Shown here in pieces: positions 10,157-18,539 of a stretch of 34,180 nucleotides of DNA. The DNA is from Isotricha intestinalis. Lineage: Eukaryota; Ciliophora; Litostomatea; Vestibuliferida; Isotrichidae. Below the pieces are notes generated by a model. That model had not been told where the DNA came from and ran no database searches. It was given only the letters and a program-made list of their open reading frames with translations. A program made the translations under genes and the position numbers. Where the stretch lies: NCBI GenBank assembly GCA_023807065.1, contig JAJJLU010000521.1, positions 1-34,180 of the forward strand, read 5' to 3'. The first letter of the stretch is position 1, and each line of letters opens with the position of its first letter.

Positions 10157-11056
10157 TTATTCAATTTTCCAAATTTTAATTTTTTTATCCCAAGAGTATG
10201 ACATAACAAAATCATCATCACCTAAAATTAAAAACCCACTGATTGTATGTTGATGTGCATTATTTATATAAAATATTTTTCTATAAGTATCACTTGAAAA
10301 AATATTAATTATTCCAGTATAACCTCCAGTAATAATAGCTTTTTTATTTTTAATAACAGAAATTCCCATTGTAAAAAAGTCATTTTTTAATTCTTTTATA
10401 ATTCTCATTTTATTTAAACTAACTATTTTCATAATTTTATCTCCTCTCCCTCCAACAATGATTCTATCATTATCTATTCTATCTATTGCATTTTTTCCTC
10501 CACAACTTACATCATTTATTTTTTTAATAAAATTTAAAGTTGAAAATTTATAAAATAATGTTCCTTCTTCTCCTATTATTATTAAAATATCTTTATCTAA
10601 AAGAATTAAAAAAGAATTTAAATAATTATTATTAGAGATTATTGTCATTAATTGAAATTGTTCATTTAAAAAATTCTTATTATATATTTTTATTTTATCA
10701 TCACCACAAGTAATTAATAAATTTGAATTTATTACTAAAATTTTAATAAGCGAATATTCTTGAGCATTATTTATTTTATTTTTACAAATAAAATTATTAT
10801 TTATTTTTTTCCAAAATTTAATGGAAAGATCTGCAGAACATGTTATAAAATTATCATTATTTTCTATATAAATATCTGTAATGTAACTATCATGTGCATG
10901 TTCTATTTTTCCAATTAGATTATAATTGTTATCAAATAGTAAAATTGATTTATCTCCTGAAATTGAAACAAAATTTCCATTTGGAAAAATTGAAATTTTT
11001 GAAATTTGTCCTTTATGTTCTAATATTTCTTTAAATTCAATTATACTAATAGACAT
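10157..11056 (-). CDS. WD40-repeat protein
   Basis: A 299-aa protein made almost entirely of WD40-type repeats, enough for one six- to seven-bladed beta-propeller. Repeat cores visible include HKGQISKISIFPNGNFVSIS, HDSYITDIYIENNDNFITC ending SIKFWK, LLITCGDDKIKIYN, RIIVGGRGDKIMKIV, KAIITGGYTGIINIF and a last blade ending SWDKKIKIWKIE. There is no extra domain, signal peptide or membrane segment, so it is probably a cytosolic scaffold; the partner cannot be told from the repeats. Its start lies 351 nt beyond the end of the dynactin-like gene on the same strand, and its end 295 nt before the channel start. An AATTTTGGTAATTA motif sits just upstream of its ATG. Confidence 0.85.
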   Translation of the reverse strand: MSISIIEFKEILEHKGQISKISIFPNGNFVSISGDKSILLFDNNYNLIGKIEHAHDSYITDIYIENNDNFITCSADLSIKFWKKINNNFICKNKINNAQEYSLIKILVINSNLLITCGDDKIKIYNKNFLNEQFQLMTIISNNNYLNSFLILLDKDILIIIGEEGTLFYKFSTLNFIKKINDVSCGGKNAIDRIDNDRIIVGGRGDKIMKIVSLNKMRIIKELKNDFFTMGISVIKNKKAIITGGYTGIINIFSSDTYRKIFYINNAHQHTISGFLILGDDDFVMSYSWDKKIKIWKIE

Positions 11057-11407
11057 TAAATTGTAAATTAAAAAAAAAAATAATTACCAAAATTTTGAAT
11101 ACTTTTCCATAAATTACTATAATATATATTATTATTTTTTTTGTTTTTATCGAAATTATAAGAAAGATAGTTAAGAAATTTAGTTTGACTAATATAAATG
11201 CTATTTAAAAATCCTTGTAAGGAAATTTTTTTTAATTGAATTTGAAGTTTAATTAATATTTATATCTTATGATTAACATTAAAAAATATTAGAAACAAAA
11301 ATTTATTTATTTTTGAAATAGATATGTTTTTTTTTATTTAATCTTTTTTATTTTTAATTACCAAAATTCTTCGCACTTTTTTTAATTTTATTCAATAATT
11401 TTTTTTA
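11057..11407. other. Intergenic spacer with repeated TAATTACCAAAATT
   Basis: A 351-nt A/T-rich spacer between two minus-strand genes. It carries TAATTACCAAAATT twice (11081-11094 and 11355-11368). I see no gene or RNA in it. Confidence 0.6.
11081..11096 (-). promoter_or_regulatory. Possible upstream motif AAAATTTTGGTAATTA
   Basis: On the minus strand this motif ends 24 nt before the ATG of the WD40 gene. A near-identical copy (AAAATTTGGTAATTA) lies 16 nt before the ATG of the gene at 12169, and another copy is at 11355-11368. In DNA this AT-rich, the GG within an A/T context is the only informative part, so a role in transcription start or the 5'UTR is a guess. Confidence 0.2.
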
Positions 11408-11997
11408 TTATTTTTGTCCTAATAATTCATTGTAAAGTTCAAATTTTTTATTAATAATATCAATTGTTTCTGTATAATTTTTTAATAGATTATCAATATT
11501 ATCAGTCATTTTTGTCATTTTACTTTCTAAATCCATAGATTTAGTTTCAAGAGGTTTAATAATTTTAATTTTTTCTTCTGTATCAATATTATTAACTTCT
11601 AAATACTTTTGATTCTGTTTAATATATTCAATATTTTTTAAAAAATTTTCAATTTCATCCTGATTTAACATTAATAAAGTAAACATTTCTTTATCACTTA
11701 AATTAGGATTTTCTTTTATTTTTTTAGGATCAAACAAAGGATTTAATTCATTAACTATAAAATAATATATATCTTTTTATTACATTTTTTATAAATTTCT
11801 CTATAATGAATTGAATCATTTTCTGATGCTTCTTTTTGAAGATATGTAATTGCATCTGATAATGTTGTAAATTTTTCATTATTTTTTAAAGAATCTTTAA
11901 CATTTTCTTTTTGTATATTTTTATTTTCATTAAAATCTCCTATTATATCTTGAATATTTTTAACTCTTTCTTCAAGTTCATCAATTTTATCCTTCAT
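11408..11997 (-). CDS. Dynactin subunit 3 (p24)-like protein, two exons
   Basis: Two exons (11997-11784 and 11754-11408) join across a 29-nt intron to give a 186-aa protein, the same length as human DCTN3 as I recall it. The N-terminus (IDELEERVKNIQDIIG) resembles the DCTN3 start (L..LEERV..LE). The second half follows the family's helical pattern, with FTLLMLNQDEIENFLKNIEY and an ending close to the dynactin p24 C-terminus (LLKNYTETIDIINKKFELYN, then ELLGQ). p24 is a coiled-coil component of the dynactin shoulder, which supports dynein cargo transport. Without splicing the frame breaks after ~80 residues. The gene is divergent from the kinase-like gene 171 nt away. Alternative: another small coiled-coil protein. 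Confidence 0.65.
11755..11783 (-). other. 29-nt intron in dynactin-like gene
   Basis: On the minus strand it reads GTAATAAAAAG...TTTTATAG. Removing it joins ...EIYKK to FNELNPLFDP in one continuous frame; the unspliced frame hits a stop within nine codons. It has GT-AG ends. Confidence 0.85.
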
Positions 11998-12138
11998 ATT
12001 TATTTAATAAATAAATAAATTTTGATAATATTTTAAAAAATTTTATTTTTGATTTCAAATAATTCAAAGTAAAATAAATAATATTAAAACTATATTAAAT
12101 AGAAAATATAATTACTTAAAAAATAATAAATTATTATA

Positions 12139-12152
12139 AAATTTGGTAATTA
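12139..12152 (+). promoter_or_regulatory. Possible upstream motif AAATTTGGTAATTA
   Basis: It lies 16 nt before the ATG of the hybrid kinase-like gene and nearly matches the motif upstream of the WD40 gene on the other strand. Function unproven. Confidence 0.2.
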
Positions 12153-12168
12153 AAATCAATAAATTAAA

Positions 12169-14319
12169 ATGTCAATTCACTTAACAAATGATTTAGATGA
12201 TAATTTCAATGATTTATTAACTAATATACCAGTTGGAATATTTGTATTAAAAGATAATCAAGATGAAGCTAATAAATATAAGATTTTATATAGTAATCAA
12301 TTAGGAAGAACTTTATTATCCATTCCAAAAGATAACAATATAAATTCATTTATTAAAAATTTAGATGATTTTCATGAATATTTACCTTATGGAAAAAACA
12401 TTGAAACATCTCTTTATGAACATATTTTTTCAACTAAAGAATCAAATAATAAAATATTTTGTAATAATGAAATTATATTATATATAAAAGTAAAAAGAGT
12501 TAAAACTAAAATTTACATTTTAATTGATAATTATGAAGATGAAAGAAAAAATATTCAAACTCAGTTTATTCAAAATATAGGTAATCAATATTTATTGACT
12601 TTATACCATGAGATAAATAATCCTATTAATAGTTTACTATGTACTCTTAATGAAATTTCTGATATTAATTGCATTACTTTAAAAAGAATTGAACTTCTTC
12701 TTTTTTTGATAAGATTATTTCTAAAAAATTTCATTTTGTATTTCCAAATTTTTTCCTTTATTCAAATTCAAAAAGATGAAAATTCAACAATTAATTTACA
12801 AAATCTTTTTGAAAGGATTTCTGAAAAATTTTCTAAATTATTTAATTATAAAAAAATAAATCAAATAAAAAATTTTGAATTATTAAATGATAAATGTGCA
12901 AATTATGATTATTTTTTCTTTAAAAATTTAATTAAAATGATTTATGTTTTTTTTTATAAAAAAAGTGAAATTGAAAGTCAATTTTTAATAAATGTTGAAA
13001 ATTCGGAAAAAATAAATACATTAAAAATAACATTCTTAACTAAAAAACTTGAAGAAGAAAATCTAGAAGAAAATTCCAATTTATATAAATCAGATATATC
13101 ACAATATTCTTCAAATATTCAGACATTAAAAATGATTCAAGAATTAATAATAAAATTAATTAATATCTTGGGTGTTGAAAGTGAATATGATTTTGATTCT
13201 GATGAGAATAATAAAATAATAATTTGTGTAAAATTAAATGACGATGTCACTTTTGGAAATGAAAATGATTTAGAAGAATTTAATGAAAATCAAATTGATA
13301 GTATGAGAAAAATTTCAAGAAGTATTATTTCAAAAACAGATATAAATACAATTAAAAATGAAAATGATAATAATTATATTTCTGAAAGTTCATTTAAATC
13401 CTTTGATAGTAAAGAAGATCTTCAAAAAGTTTTTCTCAATTTAAAAAGTTTATCTTTTAAAAGAAATTGTAAAAGAAATCATACATCAAGTTATGATTTT
13501 TATAAAAATAATAAAACTATAAAAAATAAAACAAACGTCAGTCCTTTTCAAATTTCAAATTGTGAAAATAAATTTCAGGTTTTAAAAAAAAATTTCGATA
13601 AAGAAGAAATAAAAAAAATACATCACTCAAAATGTAAATCATTTAACACATTTAATAAAAAAAATTCATTGTTTAACTTAAAAAATAATATGAAAGATAA
13701 AGAATCTGAAATTACAATAATTTTGGAAGAAAATGAATCTCATTCTCCAAATTCCTTAAAAAACAAAACAAATAAAAATAATAATGTAAACAAAATAAAA
13801 TTAGATCAATTAAAAATTTCAAATGAAATAATAAATGAAAATAAGAATAATTATTTCAAAGAAAAGAAGTTAGAAAACAATAAAAATATAATTTCAGAAT
13901 GTTCTTGTAATGATGTAATGATTGTTGATGATGAACAATTTAATTTAAGTTGTTTATCAAATAATTTAAAAAAAATAAATATATTATGTGATTCTTGTAA
14001 TGATGGAGAAGAATGTTTAAATTTAATATTAAAAAAAATAGAAAAAAAATGTACTTGTAATAAATCGAATTATAAATTAATTTTATTAGATGTTGTTATG
14101 CCAAAAATGAATGGAATAGATGCAATGAAACATATACAAAAATTAGTTGACGAAAAAAAAATAAAAAATTTAAATATTATTTTTATTAGTGCAAGTGTAG
14201 AACAAAAAATTATGATAGATATTCAAAAAAAATATCCTATTGTTAAAGATTTTTTACCTAAACCTGTTAAAATTTCTAAAATAAAAGATATAATTAAAAG
14301 ATATTATTATGAAAGTTAG
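12169..14319 (+). CDS. Hybrid histidine-kinase-like protein, degenerate ATPase, intact receiver
   Basis: A 716-aa two-component protein. Residues ~15-110 look like a PAS-type sensor (VGIFVLKDN, YKILYSNQLG). A phospho-acceptor H-box follows, with H147 in YHEINNPINSLL. The ATPase region (~190-365) keeps a helical outline, but the N-box is reduced to FFKNLIKMIYVFFYK, lacking the usual second Asn, and I find no clear G1 (DxGxG) or G2 box. A polar, disordered linker spans ~370-580. The C-terminal receiver (~584-714) is complete: acidic pair D587/D588, phospho-acceptor D641 in LLDVVMPKMNG, Ser in FISAS, and K698 in LPKP. It probably takes or passes phosphate in a His-Asp relay without its own kinase activity. 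It has no membrane segments, so it is soluble. Hybrid kinases are common in ciliates and amoebae. Confidence 0.85.
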   Translation: MSIHLTNDLDDNFNDLLTNIPVGIFVLKDNQDEANKYKILYSNQLGRTLLSIPKDNNINSFIKNLDDFHEYLPYGKNIETSLYEHIFSTKESNNKIFCNNEIILYIKVKRVKTKIYILIDNYEDERKNIQTQFIQNIGNQYLLTLYHEINNPINSLLCTLNEISDINCITLKRIELLLFLIRLFLKNFILYFQIFSFIQIQKDENSTINLQNLFERISEKFSKLFNYKKINQIKNFELLNDKCANYDYFFFKNLIKMIYVFFYKKSEIESQFLINVENSEKINTLKITFLTKKLEEENLEENSNLYKSDISQYSSNIQTLKMIQELIIKLINILGVESEYDFDSDENNKIIICVKLNDDVTFGNENDLEEFNENQIDSMRKISRSIISKTDINTIKNENDNNYISESSFKSFDSKEDLQKVFLNLKSLSFKRNCKRNHTSSYDFYKNNKTIKNKTNVSPFQISNCENKFQVLKKNFDKEEIKKIHHSKCKSFNTFNKKNSLFNLKNNMKDKESEITIILEENESHSPNSLKNKTNKNNNVNKIKLDQLKISNEIINENKNNYFKEKKLENNKNIISECSCNDVMIVDDEQFNLSCLSNNLKKINILCDSCNDGEECLNLILKKIEKKCTCNKSNYKLILLDVVMPKMNGIDAMKHIQKLVDEKKIKNLNIIFISASVEQKIMIDIQKKYPIVKDFLPKPVKISKIKDIIKRYYYES

Positions 14320-14719
14320 GATTTTTATTTTTTATGATTTTTATTGATTCACTTTTATTTTTAAAGATTTTAGCTATTTTATTTGGGAAATTTTGAGTAT
14401 GATTTAAAGATATTTGTAAAATAATTAATTATGGTGAAATTAATATTATATTATTTTGTAACTAAATTTATTTTTATTTCGTTCTTATATAAAAAAAACA
14501 AAATGGTAATTATGATTTCAATTTTTAAATTATAATATATTGTATTTTTTAGAATAAAAAAATCTTTTTATTGAAATAATTTTAAATGAAAAAAAAAAAA
14601 ATTTAAAAAAAACTTTTTAAAACTTTTATATTAATAAAATAATATTTAAAACTATTAAAAATTAATCATTTCCTTTCATATAAATTGACACCAAAAAAAA
14701 AATTCCATAAACAGTAAAA
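14320..14719. other. Intergenic spacer
   Basis: A 400-nt A/T-rich spacer between two plus-strand genes. It must hold the 3' end of the kinase-like gene and the promoter of the AMPK beta-like gene. No gene, RNA or repeat is visible. Confidence 0.6.
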
Positions 14720-15412
14720 ATGGGATTAACACAAACTCATAGTATATCAAATCTTTATTTAAAATCAAGTTTTGAATGTATGAATATAGTAAAAAAATCA
14801 AATTCTGATTCAACGATTGAAACAAATGAAGAAAGTACTTTATCTTTTTCAAAAACTTTATACCATACTTTTCAATGGAAAAGAAATGCTGGAAATGTTT
14901 TATTAACAGGTTCTTTTTGTGAATGGAAATATAATCATTTTTTAAATAAAGATAAAAATGGAATATTTTCTTTAACTTTAGAAATTCCTGAAGGTCTAAA
15001 TGAATTTAAATTTATTGTTGATGGAAAAGATACTATTAATCCTTGTTATCCTAAAAAAAAAAATGATAAAGGAATTGAAGTAAATTATATTCATCTTAAA
15101 TATGAGGAAGAAAAAGAAAAAGAAAAAATTGAAAGTTCTGAGTATACTTCTTTTATTGGTGATTTGAACTCTAAGTTAGGAAAGCCAAAACCATTAAATT
15201 TATTTTATAAAAAATATAATGAAAGTAATGTAAATAAAAAAAATTTATTATTAGAGGGCTTTTATACTCCAAATGTTATATTAAATCATTTACTCACTTC
15301 GAAAAGTTATTATTATCAAAACGTCACTAAAAGTTTATGTAAAATTCGATGTAATCAAAAAAATATAAAAATTGTGTATTACAAACCTAATTATGAAAAA
15401 AAAGACAATTAA
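14720..15412 (+). CDS. AMPK/SNF1 beta subunit-like (CBM48 plus C-terminal beta domain)
   Basis: A 230-aa scaffold of the AMPK/SNF1 energy-sensing kinase. It starts MGLTQT, a good N-myristoylation signal (Gly2, Thr6), as in animal beta subunits. Residues ~48-126 are a CBM48 glycogen-binding module (FQWKRNAGNVLLTGSFCEW ... EGLNEFKFIVDG ... NP). Of the human beta1 glycogen contacts, W100 and K126 align to W69 and K97 and N150 probably to N122, but the W133 position is D104. Residues ~185-225 match the AMPKBI domain that holds alpha and gamma (PNVILNHLLTSKS ... KIVYYKP). It is shorter than the 270-aa human protein, mainly at the N-terminus and linker. Lower-scoring alternative: a stand-alone CBM48 protein, but the C-terminal match argues for AMPK beta. 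Confidence 0.85.
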   Translation: MGLTQTHSISNLYLKSSFECMNIVKKSNSDSTIETNEESTLSFSKTLYHTFQWKRNAGNVLLTGSFCEWKYNHFLNKDKNGIFSLTLEIPEGLNEFKFIVDGKDTINPCYPKKKNDKGIEVNYIHLKYEEEKEKEKIESSEYTSFIGDLNSKLGKPKPLNLFYKKYNESNVNKKNLLLEGFYTPNVILNHLLTSKSYYYQNVTKSLCKIRCNQKNIKIVYYKPNYEKKDN

Positions 15413-15838
15413 TTATTATTTATATATATATAAATTGTCTTTTTATAACAATAATAACAATTTAAACTCTTGTAATAATATTGATAAGGGTTATACCATT
15501 TTAGTAAGTCTCTTATGATAGCACAATTTGAATTTATATGTAAATATAATATTTATATTTTTATTCTTCTTTTATTAGTTAATAAAACAAATTTATTTTT
15601 ATTATATATGATAAGTGTTATATCTTCATAAAATCAATATATTTTTATTTATTTTTTCTTTGTTTTTCTTTTATTATATTTTTGATTTTAGAAAAACTAT
15701 GACAAAACAAAATATATATAATTTAATTATAATTTCAAAACAATTAAATAAAAATGGAAAAAATACATCTCATCATACAGAGGAAAATGATAAATCTCTA
15801 AACTTAAAAGATTGAAATCAAATTCTAATAATGGAAAT

Positions 15839-16660
15839 ATAGTAAATGTAAGAAATAATTAGGAAGAGAAACATTTGAAGATATAGATTTATGAAAAAAT
15901 ATAAATTATAAAGAAGAAATAACAATAAAATTATAGTTATTAAAGGATAAAAAATTTCTCATTATTTTATGAAAAATTAATTTATATGGAATAATAAGGA
16001 GGATTTGGGAAACCAAAAATTTATTAATCTCAAAGAAAAGGGGAATATAATATTTAATTATGATTTATAAGATCCTTCTTAGTAGACTTATTTTCTTTTG
16101 CAATAAAAAATTCACATTATCATCATTAATGATAACTGCTCAAATGATTTCTAGAATATAATTTATTTTTAGTAGTAATTATATTCGCATAGAAGTAAAT
16201 CCAGATTATTTTGTAGGAAGAAAAAAAATTTAAATATTATTGATTTTATCTATTAAAATGAGATTCAGGGGAAAACAAATACTATAGAAATGGAAACATT
16301 AAATTGAAACATCTGTTATGGTTCAATTAATACTCATCTTGGAATTGAATAGAGTAGAAGAATTTCGAAAGTTTAGATTATATATTTATATATTTAATGA
16401 AGGGAATTTACCTTAGCAAGGGTTAAAAACAAAAATATTTTAGAATATTATAAAAAATTCAATATAGTAAAATTTCTATTAGTTTAGATGATTTATGTAA
16501 AGGATCACAGTTAGAAATTAAAGTTTTTTAAATAATGTTAAAGAACTTAAATTTAAAATTTTTATTATTCTTTTTTGAAAAATTAATTGGACAAATTACT
16601 TATAATAATGATTTGATTTTTGTAAGAATAAATCTGGATTGTTCAACAACAAAATGAAAA
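15839..16660 (+). pseudogene. Casein kinase 1 pseudogene
   Basis: Pieces of a CK1 kinase domain occur in the correct order but in changing frames, with many stops. In order: GRETFEDIDL and ITIKL (glycine loop and Lys strand, ~15862-15935); FYEKLIYM, GGFGKPKIY and GEYNI (~15968-16055); LVDLFSFA (~16080-16103); TLSSLMITAQMISRI (~16114-16158); YIRIEVNPDYFVGR where CK1 has YIHRDIKPDNFLIG (~16177-16220); GSINTHLGIE-stop-SRR (16320-16361), the CK1 signature; EGNLP-stop-QGLK (~16399-16430). At least four frame changes separate them, and the catalytic HRD is lost. The relic covers nearly a whole kinase domain. No intact CK1 parent lies in the window. Confidence 0.9.
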
Positions 16661-16776
16661 AAAATAAAGAAGTAAAAAATAAAAAAATCTTAATTGTTAT
16701 TTATTATAATTATTTTATTAATAATTTTAATTTAATTGATTTTTTTTAATTTTTTTAAATATATCCAAAAAAAATA

Positions 16777-18222
16777 ATGAAAAAAACACTAATTTTCCTT
16801 TCATTAATATTCTTCATAATTAAATGTGAGGAAGAATTTAAAAAAGATGAAGATGTAATAATATTAACAGATTCAAATTTTGATAAAGCAATATCTCAAT
16901 ATAAAAATATTTTAGTATTATTTTATGCTCCATGGTGTGGTCATTGTAAAAAATTTCATCCAGAATTTTCAAAAGCAGCAACAACATTAAAAAATGAAAA
17001 TTTATATCTTGCAAAAGTGGATGCAACAGAAAATAAAGAATTAGCATCAAAATTTAAAATAGCAAGTTATCCAACAATAAAATTATTTTCAAATGGAAAA
17101 GCAATTCCATATGAAGCAGGAAGAACTGAAAAAAATGTTGTTGAATGGATGAGAAGAAAAACTGGAAAAGTTGTTACTGATATTAATAATGTTGAAGATG
17201 CTGAAAAATTAATGAAAGAAAAAGATGTGTTAGTTTTATATTTTGGAAATAATGAAAATTCATTAGAAGAATTTAAAACTGTTGCTATGATTAATGATGA
17301 TTATTTTTTCTGTCTAAGTAATAATGAAGAAGTAGGAAAAAAATATAATTTAAAAGATAATTCTGTTACTTTATTTAAAAATTTTGATGAAAAAAGAAAT
17401 GATTATGAAGGAGAAATTAAAGAAAAACCAATTTTAGATTTTATTGAAAAATATGCTGTACCTAAAGTTTTACCTTGGAATGACAAAACAATATCTATAA
17501 TATTTAGAAAATCAAATCCAGCTCTTTTCTTATTTGTAAATAAAAAAGATGAAAAATATGAAGAATATAAAAAATTAATGAATTTAGTTTATGAAAAAAT
17601 TGGAAATGAAATAAAACTAGTATTAATGGGATTAGAAGAATCAGAAGAAAAAAGATTTGGTGAATGGATTGGTATTAAAGAAAGTGAATTGCCTTCAATT
17701 AGAATCGGAGATCCAAGGAACAGACAATTTAATAAATATAAAATGAATGATGAAATAAATGAAAGTAATATAATAAAATTTTTCAAAGATTGGAAAGATA
17801 ATAAATTAGAAAAAGTGTTAAAATCAGAAGATATTCCAAAAGAAAATAATGAACCAGTTTATAAAATTGTTTCTAAAAGTTTTAAAGATGAAGTAATAAA
17901 TAATGATAAAGATGTTTTAATTAAATTTTATGCTCCTTGGTGCGGTCATTGTAAACAATTAGCTCCTATTTATATTGATTTAGCTAAAAAATTAAGTAAT
18001 AATAAAAAATTATTAATTGCTGAATGTGATGCAACTGCAAATGAATTTGAAGATATTGAAATTAAAAGTTATCCTACTATTAAATTTTGGCCTGGTAATG
18101 CTAAAAACAAACCACCTATTGATTTTAAAGGAGATAGAACTGTTGATGGTTTTATTAAATTTTTAAACGAAAATGCTTCTAATAAAATTGAGAGTGGAGA
18201 AGAAAATAAATCGGATCTTTAA
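16777..18222 (+). CDS. Protein disulfide isomerase, KSDL-ending
   Basis: A 481-aa ER oxidoreductase that forms and rearranges disulfides in secretory proteins. It opens with a signal peptide (MKKTLIFLSLIFFIIKC). Two thioredoxin domains carry the active site APWCGHC: domain a with C54/C57 and domain a' with C389/C392. Two redox-inactive b and b' domains separate them, giving the classical a-b-b'-a' order and a length close to the usual ~490-510. The cis-Pro loops SYPTIKLF and SYPTIKFW are present. The C-terminus is KSDL, a variant of the KDEL ER-retrieval signal. It is the third of a loose plus-strand group but sits after the CK1 relic, with no sign of a shared transcript. It converges on the kinesin gene. 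Confidence 0.97.
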   Translation: MKKTLIFLSLIFFIIKCEEEFKKDEDVIILTDSNFDKAISQYKNILVLFYAPWCGHCKKFHPEFSKAATTLKNENLYLAKVDATENKELASKFKIASYPTIKLFSNGKAIPYEAGRTEKNVVEWMRRKTGKVVTDINNVEDAEKLMKEKDVLVLYFGNNENSLEEFKTVAMINDDYFFCLSNNEEVGKKYNLKDNSVTLFKNFDEKRNDYEGEIKEKPILDFIEKYAVPKVLPWNDKTISIIFRKSNPALFLFVNKKDEKYEEYKKLMNLVYEKIGNEIKLVLMGLEESEEKRFGEWIGIKESELPSIRIGDPRNRQFNKYKMNDEINESNIIKFFKDWKDNKLEKVLKSEDIPKENNEPVYKIVSKSFKDEVINNDKDVLIKFYAPWCGHCKQLAPIYIDLAKKLSNNKKLLIAECDATANEFEDIEIKSYPTIKFWPGNAKNKPPIDFKGDRTVDGFIKFLNENASNKIESGEENKSDL

Positions 18223-18539
18223 TTTTATTTAAATTATTTTTTGTTTTTTTAAATATTTTTCAAAATATTTTTAATATTTAATGATAGTTTTGAAATATTT
18301 TAGTTATAATGTAATTCAATTTATAAAAAGAATTAATCAAATTATTTATTTATGTACTTAAATAATGTATCTAAAGATGAAAAAAATGTTAAATTATATA
18401 AAAATAAATATATGACTGTATTTAAATAGAAATGCCATTTTTTAATTAAATTAATTTTTTTTGTTAAGAAAATAAAAAAGTAGATTATATTTTATAATTG
18501 GAATCAATAAGTTTTTATTTACATAATTTAATTAATTAC
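18223..18539. other. Convergent spacer
   Basis: 317 nt between the 3' ends of the PDI and kinesin genes. It is A/T-rich and I see nothing in it beyond presumed polyadenylation regions. Confidence 0.6.

Noticed and set aside
15615..15815. 66-codon open frame before the CK1 relic
   Set aside because: Low-complexity Phe/Ile start, no family and no conserved motif; probably chance or an untranslatable remnant.
15839..16660. TAA/TAG read as Gln in the CK1 relic, as in many ciliates
   Set aside because: Some stops do fall at Gln positions, but one falls at a conserved Trp and the frame shifts at least four times. Intact genes in the window use CAA/CAG for Gln and end with TAA/TAG.
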